Shown: piece by piece, positions 56,510 to 64,000 of the stretch
Position numbering within the stretch: the stretch's first letter is position 1
How the letters are laid out: every line of letters starts with the position of its first letter
Origin: Capra hircus
Lineage: Eukaryota > Chordata > Mammalia > Artiodactyla > Bovidae
Direction of reading: 5' to 3'
NCBI RefSeq assembly: GCF_001704415.2
Contig: NC_030827.1
Location: forward strand, 42,660,271 to 42,724,270
DNA: 64,000 nt
The notes under the pieces: generated by a model
Seen by the model: the letters and a program-made list of their open reading frames with translations, nothing else
The model's database searches: none
Told to the model about the DNA's origin: nothing
Program-made: the position numbers and the translations under genes

Positions 56510-57695
56510 CATTCTGCAACCCTGGAATCTGCTTCTGACCATAATACTCCACAGAATGTTGTCAAATCCAATAGACACTCATCTCTTTGCATTTTCCTCA
56601 AACTGGAATGAATAATATTGACAGCACTGTTCACTTCCTCCTTCCTTAAACATTCTTTCCTGGTACTAGCCTGGTTTTCTGCATACCTGTAGGACATTTT
56701 CTGTCTTCTTTTGTGTCGCTTCTTCTCAGCCCACATCAGAGTCTTCCTACAACCCACCTGACCTTTTCTTCTTCCTCTCCTCTCTTCTTAGAAGACTGCA
56801 GCAATCTCCATGGCTTTACATTCCTTACATAGATTGATGACATCTCACTTTGCGGCTCCAGCCCACAGCTCTCATGAGCTCTGGACTTGCATATACAATT
56901 GCCACTTGACATCTGTTTTTAAATGTCTCCAAAGATATCTCAAACTAGACAAAGGTTGAAGAAGAGAAGTCTCAATTCTTGTTAGCCAAAGAGTCCTTTA
57001 CCCGTCAACTCCAATAAATGGGAACCACTCTCTTATTTCAGCTAAAGTCCTCTTGCAAGGCATTATGGACTCCTATTTCATATCATTTTCCAATTCATCA
57101 GCAAATTCAGTCAATTCTATTTTCATATATACATTGAAATCATCTGTAGATACAATGGAATATTAGTCATGAAAAAGAATCACTTAAACTCTCTATGCCT
57201 AAATTCATTTTCTTCATCTGTATGGACAATGATGAGTAATAATTTCAATGTCACAGAGCTCCTCAAAGGACTAAATATATGAGATGTTCCAAGCAGTGCA
57301 CAGCAAATCCTGAGTGCTCAGTAAGAGATAGCTCTTAGTACTCCCTGTTACAGTAGCACTGCCCAGCTGCTCACTTCTACCTGCTTCTTATCCTTCAGTT
57401 CTCACTTTTAGTTTTGCTTTAAAAATGTCTTTCTTGAATGCCTTGGCTGAATCTAGCCCTCCTTGTAATTTTCTATATTTCACTTCCTCGTTCATGTCTA
57501 TTATAGGAGTTAGCATAATGGGTAAATACTTTATTTATTTGGTTTACTTCTTCTTTATGTGTCTCTTTCTTTCTCTTTTTTTCCTCCTTTTGGTTGCTAG
57601 AATGCAAGCTCCTGGAAGACAAAGATCCTTCACGTGACTTAGTGCTGCACATGGTAAGTGCTTTGTATGTATTATTTGTGAATCAGTGAGTGACA
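56510..57695 (+). mobile_element. long L2 LINE 3' region, split by a MIR
   Basis: Ordered decayed L2 blocks: 'tggtttccc'-like pyrimidine-rich start, 'cagcccacagctctcatgag', 'tgccacttgacatctgtttt', 'ggcattatggactcctattt', 'catcagcaaattcagtcaat'. After the MIR come 'tccttcagttctcactttta', 'agaatgcaagctcctggaag', 'tggtaagtgctttgtatgta'. No open frame survives. Confidence 0.7.
57165..57345 (+). mobile_element. MIR SINE fragment inside L2
   Basis: 'cacttaaactctctatgcct', 'cattttcttcatctgtatgg', 'tgttccaagcagtgcacagc' and 'ctgagtgctcagtaagagat' follow the MIR core and 3' end. The tRNA-like start is missing. Confidence 0.65.
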
Positions 57696-57848
57696 TTCTA
57701 GAACCTGAGAAATCATATACACTTCCCAGACATAATGGTAGTCACTCATATATACCTTTGTCACCTTCTCTTGGTGACAGATACAACATCAAAGAAGAGA
57801 GGAGAAAAGAGAAATTTCTCCCAGCATTCCAAATTGACAGAACATATG

Positions 57849-58056
57849 ACTCTGGTAGCTCAGAGGTTAAAGTGTCTGCCTACGATGTGGGAGACCCGGG
57901 TTCGATCCCTGGGTCAGGAAGATCCCCTGGAGAAGGAAGTGGCAACTCACTCCAGTGCTCTTGCCTGGAGAATCCCATGGACGGAGAGGCCTGGTGGGCT
58001 ACAGTCCACGGGATCGCAAAGAGTCGAACACGACTGAGCGACTTCACTTCACTTCA
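57849..58056 (+). mobile_element. Bov-tA SINE
   Basis: Sense copy with a very well kept B box ('gggttcgatccctgggtc'), full BovA body ending 'cgaacacgactgagcgactt', and tail 'cacttcacttca'. The head's first bases are shortened ('gactctggtagctcagag'). Possible ATGACT duplication. Confidence 0.92.
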
Positions 58057-58127
58057 TGACTTAAGAACCATCTTCTTCTTTCTGTTTTTAAATTTTCTCA
58101 TTTATGAGCCACCCAATCGGATACTTT

Positions 58128-58245
58128 CTATTTGTATGGCCATGCCATGCAGCCTGTGGGATCTTTGTTCCCCAACCAGGGGTTGAACCTGTGGTCTTGG
58201 CAGTGAAAGCACTGAGTTATAACCACTGGGCCACCAGGGAATTCC
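58128..58245 (-). mobile_element. CHR-type tRNA-derived SINE, antisense
   Basis: 'cctgtgggatctttgttccc', 'ccaaccaggggttgaacctg', 'accactgggccaccagggaa' is the antisense reading of the cetartiodactyl CHR family (tRNA-derived, distinct body from BovA). It lies about 70 bases after a Bov-tA. Confidence 0.8.
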
Positions 58246-58691
58246 TAACTGTCTTGATTTCTCTCTAGAAATGGATATACTTTAGTACCATATCAATAGA
58301 CTGAAGAAGTTTACATACTTCTGCATAAATTTATGTAACTTTCATCAATCTTTATAGTTCTTCTATATATAAATGTATATTTTCATCGTCTAATTAGCTC
58401 TTACTTTCACTGGAGATTATTCCCTTTTAAATTGAATAAACATAGTTAAATAATATTTTAACTTTCTAATTACCCAATGAGAAAAGTTGTATATGCAGCA
58501 GTTAAAATGAAGCAAGTGAAGAAAGTCCATTTCTTGAGGGTTTCTCAGTTTTTTGTTGTTTGTTTTGCCTTTAAGAGATATTCTAGTTTCAGATCTAAGG
58601 GCCTAGGACAGAGAAACGGGTTTCCAGTTCAGTCACTTTTGGTAGTGGCTGACAGTTGAATTATTTTTCCTGATTCAAATTTAAAAAAATG

Positions 58692-58888
58692 AGGCTTCCC
58701 TTGTGGCTCACATGGTAAAGAATCTTCCTGCAACTCAGGAGACCCAGATTTGATCCCTGGGTTGAGAAGATCCCCGGAGAAATGGCTACCCACTCCAGTA
58801 TTCTTGCTTGGAGAATCCCATGGGCAGAGAAGCCTGGCAGGCTACAGTCCATTGGGTTACAAAGAGTCAGACACGACTGAGCAACTAA
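58692..58888 (+). mobile_element. Bov-tA SINE
   Basis: Sense copy from 'aggcttcccttgtggctcac' through B box 'gatttgatccc' and BovA body to 'acacgactgagcaactaaca'. Flanks share AAAAATG. A short deletion lies between head and body ('ccccggagaaatggct'). Confidence 0.9.
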
Positions 58889-59019
58889 CACAAATGAAAA
58901 ATGGTAACCAACCCCATGTAAGACCATGCTATATATTTATTCTATTAATACAGATATTTTCACTTGTGTTAAATATGCTCCTTAAGAAAAAGTATGTATG
59001 TAAATAAAACATGTACAGA

Positions 59020-59640
59020 GTAAAGTTTACAAGTATTATATGTACCACTTAGTAAAGTTTCACAAAGTGGATATAGCCATGAAACCATCATCCAGATTAA
59101 TAAATAGACTATCACAGTCATTGCAATTTTATCCATTTAAGTAGGAGTATATTGAAATCTTACTGGGATTTTAATTAATATTTGCTGGAAAAATAGTGAT
59201 TGTGTATTTTTCATATATTCATTGACCATTTGGATATCCTCTTTATGAAGTGCTTCCTCAGGTCTTTTGTTCATTTTTCCAGTGGGATTTCTTTTTTTGC
59301 TGATGTTTTAGAAATTCTTTATACATTCTGCATAAAAATCCTTTTTGAGCTGTCACACTTTTTACTCTGTTTTTTGACTCTTAAAATTCTTTTGATGAAA
59401 AGAAGTTCTTACTTTCAATGTAATCTTTCCATCTGTTTAATACTTTATATATATATAATTTTTGAAAAAATTAAAGTAACTATTTCAAAGTTTTGAAGAT
59501 ATTCTTTCATGTTAGAATTTTGTGATATTTTAGACAGATATATAATTCATATGGGATTAATTTTTGGATGTGATATAAGATTTACTTTTCATGGTATGTT
59601 TCTATCTTATTTATTGACACCATTTATTAAAAAGACATCC
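59020..59640 (-). mobile_element. ancient L1 (L1M group) fragments, antisense
   Basis: 59020-59110 has an old L1 3'UTR-like block ('gccatgaaaccatcatccag'). 59190-59640 is antisense ORF2 sequence ('gtgcttcctcaggtcttttg', 'gttttagaaattctttatac', 'gacaccatttattaaaaaga'). The two pieces may be one old insertion with an internal gap. Confidence 0.6.
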
Positions 59641-60668
59641 TTATTGCACTGAATTATGATGTCTCTTTTCAGGAAACCAAGTATTTTTATAGTTCAAATA
59701 ACATCAGAAATGTATTTAAAAGAAACAGTATCTATCATTAACATTGTCAGCCACATTTAGTATGCAGTAACAGTGATATTTTAGCAGTAAATGTTAAAAT
59801 GTTAAACCCTAATAACATGTTCTTTTTAACCTTTCTTGTATCAAAGTGACAATCTGATGAAAGCTTTCAACATTATTCACAGGAAAATGCACATTACACA
59901 AGAAGTTTTGAGTACGATTTTAAAGTTGTTTATGAACATCTTATAATCTATGTGTTCTGATTTACGAACCCCTGAGCTATAATATTCCATGAATAAATGA
60001 TGCTATTTGACTGTATAACATGAGAATTAAAGTGTAATCTTTAGAGAGAGAAGAATGGAGGCAGTGAGTAATTTTTAAGCTTGTAGGTTTTTCACAAAAC
60101 ATTTAACTTTGTGGTGTAAGTGTCTCATACCTAAATTATACACATTCATTTTTGTCCAGCAAGTTGATATTTACTATATACTATAAACCTAAAACAAAAG
60201 AAAGAATGCTGAGTTTGGTGTTTAGTATGAGAAACCAATCAAACAGTAACTTATCTTGTGCAATAAAATGATATGAAAAAGTCAGAAGTTGTTCTAAAAA
60301 GCATGCACTGAGTAACCTAAGCTAAGCTGTGGATATTAGGGTTTGTTGTGGTGGTGGTGATGGGCAAGAGTTAAGGAAGTCATGCTTAAGAAAGGAATAT
60401 TTTACTTGGAATCTGAGTCATGAATATGAAATTACTATGAGGGTAGGTGGGTACAGAACATTTCAGAAAGAAGCAGCATCAGGTAAAATGTCCATAAAGT
60501 AGGCAAAATCATGGTCAGTTTGAGAAGAAAATAGCTGGTCTAAGCTGTTGATGCATGTAAAACAAGGAAGGTGCAATGTCCAGCAAGGTTAGAGAGGCAG
60601 ACAGAACTGAGGTATACCTTGAAGAGCGCTGGGAAGCCGATTTAGACTGGGGAGGCCAGTATAGCCAA
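59641..60668. other. unassigned sequence
   Basis: About 1 kb. 60380-60600 has the texture of an old mammalian repeat ('tacagaacatttcagaaaga') that I cannot assign. No gene recognised. Confidence 0.35.
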
Positions 60669-60819
60669 ACAGAGGGATGTTGTGGGGAGGGAGGTGGGAG
60701 GGGGGTTCATGTTTGGGAACGCATGTACACCCATGGTGGATTCATGTCAATGTATGGCAAAACCAATACAGTATTGTAAAGTAAAATAAAGTAAAAATTA
60801 AAATTAAAAAAAAAGAAAG
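60669..60819 (+). mobile_element. 5'-truncated L1 3' end of a different subfamily
   Basis: Shares the G-rich block 'gttgtggggagggaggtggg' with the full-length L1 at 21577-27933. It then diverges into 'ccatggtggattcatgtcaa', 'tgtatggcaaaaccaataca', 'gtattgtaaagtaaaataaa' and an A-rich tail. Only the 3'UTR is present. Confidence 0.85.
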
Positions 60820-60883
60820 TGCTTGGCTTTTGATTAGATCAGTCAAGACAAAGAAAAGCGGTAGGATATGAAAGAAAATGGAC

Positions 60884-61100
60884 TTACCTGGTGGCTCTAG
60901 TGCTAAAGAACCCAGCCCCTAATACAGGAGACGGAAGAGATGTGGTTTGATTCCTGGGTCAGGAAGATCCCCTGGAGAAAGGCATGTCAACCCACTCCAA
61001 GTATTCTTACCTGGAGAACACCATGGACTGAGGGCCCCAGTGGGCTATAGTCCATAGGGTCACAAAGAGTTGGACACGACCGAAGTGACTTAGCACACAC
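60884..61100 (+). mobile_element. Bov-tA SINE
   Basis: Sense copy from 'ggacttacctggtggctcta' to 'cgaagtgacttagcacaca'. Flanks 'gaaagaaaatggact' and 'gaaagaaattgaact' are a duplication with two mismatches, which fits a moderately old insertion. Confidence 0.9.
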
Positions 61101-61777
61101 AAGAAAGAAATTGAACTGGGGAAAACTCATAGGATTTGGTGAGATAAAGATTTGCTTTCTGGGAAGCAAAGAAGGGAAGTCTCAAAACGATTTCTCAGTT
61201 TGGGGTTAAACCACTGAAACAGGAACCACTGTAAGCCATGACAAATAGATGACATTTTTTCTTTCCTTTTTAATGGACAGAGTGTAGAGATCATGCGTTT
61301 AGTTTTGGATTTGTTGACTTAAACTGATTGTAAGGCAGCTACACAATGGGACTGAGTTGACAATACATAGATTGTTCTGAAGACAGGGAAATAGTATGGC
61401 CAGAAGATGTGCTTTTGGAAATCAGAGGAACTTTGATGACATTTAAGGGCAAGTGTGAAAGAGACTGTCAAGAAAGGCCCTGAGAGATATGTATCAAGAG
61501 AGTGGTATTTATTTTTCCTGATTCAAATTGGCCCTTCAAAAATCAGCTAATTAAATATACTTTCACTTGAGAGAAAATATATAATAGTTCTCTTGGTCAC
61601 TGATAATTTATCAAGATAGTTTAGTAGGCTCAGAAGTCTAAGCAGAATTCATAGACTTTAGACTTTCCATTAAGAAATTAAGAAATGGCAACTTTGAAAA
61701 TACATTTTATCCAAACCATCATGAAAAAGAAACATCTTCTACTTTTCTTAAAACCAGAATTTGACACCCTCCAGTGG
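61101..61777. other. unassigned sequence
   Basis: About 680 bases with no gene or repeat recognised. Confidence 0.4.
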
Positions 61778-62038
61778 AGAAGGCAATGGCAACCTATTCC
61801 AGTACTCTTGCCTGGAAAATCCCATGGACAGAGGAGCCTGGTAGGCTGCAGTCCATGGGGTCGCTAAGAGTTGGGCACGACTGAGCGACTTCACTTTCAT
61901 GCATTGGAGAAGGAAATGGCAGCCCACTCCAGTATTCTTGCCTGGAAAATCCCAGGGACAGAGGAGCCTAGTGGGCTGCCGTCTATGGGGTTGCACAGAG
62001 TTGGACACGACTGAAGCAACTCAGCAGCAGCAGCAGCA
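61778..62038 (+). mobile_element. Bov-A2 SINE
   Basis: Sense BovA dimer: unit 1 'ggagaaggcaatggcaacct', short linker 'cactttcatgcatt', unit 2 'ggagaaggaaatggcagccc', ending in (CAG)n. The linker lacks the 'acttttcactttc' repeat found in the copy at 29786. Confidence 0.92.
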
Positions 62039-62477
62039 GTGATTATGGTAACTATACATTATTTCTGTAGGAAGATATGTATGTGTATGTAAATTAAACT
62101 GGGTATTAAATATCTGAATGTATATCTATACTACTTTGTCTTTAGCTTTTCTCCATCAAAATCTCATAATTTTATAAATATTGTTTAATGCAATGATACA
62201 CAAATATTTACAAGATTAGACTTTCCAGCTGTCTCCAGAACTAGGGAAATGATTCCTGAGACAATGGCCTATGGGACAAAATATGCCATTTTAGGGGAAG
62301 CAGGTAATCAGGAGAAGAAGATCAGAACACGGGTGGCTGGACATCTGTAGGTTGCAGTTACCATAATGACCCTGTAGCTGCTAAAAAACAAACATGCTAC
62401 TACCTCACAGTTCTGCCTAAGATTAACCCTGTACTGTCCAGTACCTGGCACACAGTATGCTACCCATTGGGTAATTA
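62039..62477. other. unassigned sequence
   Basis: About 440 bases. 62425-62475 ('ccagtacctggcacacagta') resembles the 3' end of a MIR or L2 but is too short to assign. Confidence 0.4.
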
Positions 62478-62701
62478 CTGCAAACTTTTCTAACCTTGGT
62501 ACTATTGACATTTTTGCTGGAAAATTCTTTCTTCTGTTATGTCTTATGTTGTGTGCTCTCCTGCACATTGCTAACTAACATCCCACTTGAAGCCAGTGGC
62601 ATCCCTACCTTAGTTATGACAACAAAAATATCTCCAGATATTGCCAAATGTTTGGGGAGTGGAGTGCTTTGAAAAGGACAGGTTTCACTAGAGAATCACT
62701 G
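62478..62701 (-). mobile_element. MER20 DNA transposon relic (hAT-Charlie), antisense
   Basis: Near full length for this roughly 220-base family: 'ttctaaccttggtactattg', 'acatttttgctggaaaattc', 'atgacaacaaaaatatctcc', 'agatattgccaaatgtttgg', ending 'agagaatcactg'. The two ends are a decayed terminal inverted repeat. Non-autonomous, no coding. Confidence 0.8.
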
Positions 62702-64000
62702 ATTTTTTGAATGAGCAAACGTTTCCTTTCTGATAGATATTGACTATTCTGAGTCCCTTTTGTCTTCCCCGCCTATGTCAGGGAGGGTGAAATATCTTAG
62801 TCTCTGGACAGTATGAGAGGGAGAGCATCTTGGTCACCCTGTGGTCAGAGACATAGGTCAGAGGTCAAGTCAGGTGTGGATGGCACACGTAGTGAGTAGT
62901 GAGACAGGGTTCAAAGCTTTGGACTGTCTCTCAGCCAGTCAAGGTTCATCCGGGTCACACATACATGCCCATTTTATGTCTTCAAGGCTTATGAAAGAAG
63001 GTTTTCACAAGATGACAGTGGAACCCTTGTGAGATATCTTAGTAGATAGGTCAGAGATTGACTCTAGAGGTTAAAAGTTGCCATTTAATTAACTCCTTTC
63101 TCTTTTAGGTCAAATTTCTTACAAAGAGCAGTCTGAAAAATAAGCCAGTAAAACTGCCATTTCATGAGCATGAAGTTTCCTTTGAAAACATAAAATTTAA
63201 TGACCAAAAAAGAAGTACTTATGAATGTTCAGTTTGAATTTACTTATATATGTGACTAGTGATATCATCTGACATATTTCTATTCTTGCTAGTCCCACAT
63301 ACTGAATAGATGTGCAAATATCTGCCATACAAAATTTAGGATTATAGAGCACTCAGTTGAGGCTGCAAGTCTTCATAGAGTCTCTGCTTTACACATGCCT
63401 TCTAACTTGTAAGGCTTACGCTGAAGGAGACAGAGTATATGCTTATACATTAAGGATGGTTTCTTAGAATAGCTCTGTCTGGAGGAAGAAAACAGTATGC
63501 TCTTCACCAGGATTTCTGCTGGTGTCTTTGACCATAGCTAATTCAAATCTCTGTAAACGTCTAAAAAACAGAGCTAAGCTGGATACTGGCACAACAGACC
63601 ATAGGCTAGCAGCCAAGTGAAAACATGTATTGTTATGACAATAGAGGGATATAAAATCATGCTGCCTGCCAGCAGGAGTGGAAACCTAGTGACCTAAATG
63701 AACTCAACCAGAAATCCATTAAATGATTTAATTTTTGGTCCATCCAGCTATTGATTATACTTATAGAGCTGGGGCAGCAGCAGTAGCAATATCAAAAGCA
63801 TCAGTGAAAGCCTGAGTAGAATTATTAAGAGCATATAACTATTGTATAAGGTGAGTAGACGTCTGATATGAAGGGGCTACAACAACTAGAACAATAATTT
63901 TCTGACAATGCTGATTTATTCCGTGTGCAATGGAAAAACATAGATTTCTACAGACTGTTCATGTCAAAACATCAGAATATAGCAGGTGTCTCAACATCTG
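62702..64000. other. unassigned sequence
   Basis: About 1.3 kb to the window end with no gene or repeat recognised. Frames up to 63 codons have no motif. Confidence 0.4.

Noticed and set aside
1..64000. CRISPR arrays, phage, toxin-antitoxin or other prokaryotic systems
   Set aside because: No spacer-repeat arrays, operons or ribosome-binding patterns; the repeat content is plainly that of a ruminant nuclear genome.

Overview
The window looks like nuclear DNA from a bovid ruminant such as cattle, sheep, goat or a close relative. The evidence is its repeat content: several BovB (RTE-type LINE) copies, many Bov-tA and Bov-A2 SINEs, a CHR-type SINE and a full-length ruminant L1. Older mammalian repeats (L2, MIR, old L1, MLT1-type LTRs, MER5, MER20) lie underneath. 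Base composition is AT-rich throughout. I found no host protein-coding exon, no RNA gene, no CpG-island promoter and no CRISPR or prokaryotic-type system. It is best read as intergenic or deep intronic DNA, and nearly all long open frames are transposon-derived or translations of SINEs.

Layout. 0-5.4 kb holds a Bov-tA and three BovB copies lying mostly antisense; the middle one carries an inverted 5' part (twin-priming structure). 5.6-21.5 kb holds scattered Bov-tA/Bov-A2 copies over old MIR, L2 and L1M fragments. 21.56-27.95 kb is the main feature: a full-length sense-strand L1 with 5'UTR, intact ORF1, ORF2 broken by one in-frame amber codon, 3'UTR, A-rich tail and a perfect 15-bp target-site duplication. 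28-41 kb has a TG microsatellite beside a SINE, BovB 3' ends, nested SINEs and an MLT1-type LTR split by a SINE. 42-49 kb has an antisense MLT1-type LTR, a second TG microsatellite, MER5-like and L1M relics, and an LTR-like repeat split by a BovA unit. 50-58 kb has two long L2 3' regions interrupted by younger insertions. 58-64 kb has CHR, Bov-tA, Bov-A2, L1 and MER20 relics.

The only proteins with a coherent shared role are those of the L1: ORF1p (RNA-binding chaperone) and ORF2p (endonuclease plus reverse transcriptase). In this class of mobile element, SINEs and processed copies borrow the LINE machinery. The Bov SINEs carry a BovB-like 3' end, in keeping with mobilisation by BovB. I did not find a convincing new biological system. 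The observations most worth following are the single-stop L1, the twin-primed BovB, a 3'-truncated SINE with a clean duplication, and a two-headed Bov-tA.

Repeat family names come from recognising consensus features by eye, without a database search. Edges of old repeats are good to roughly 10-30 bases.
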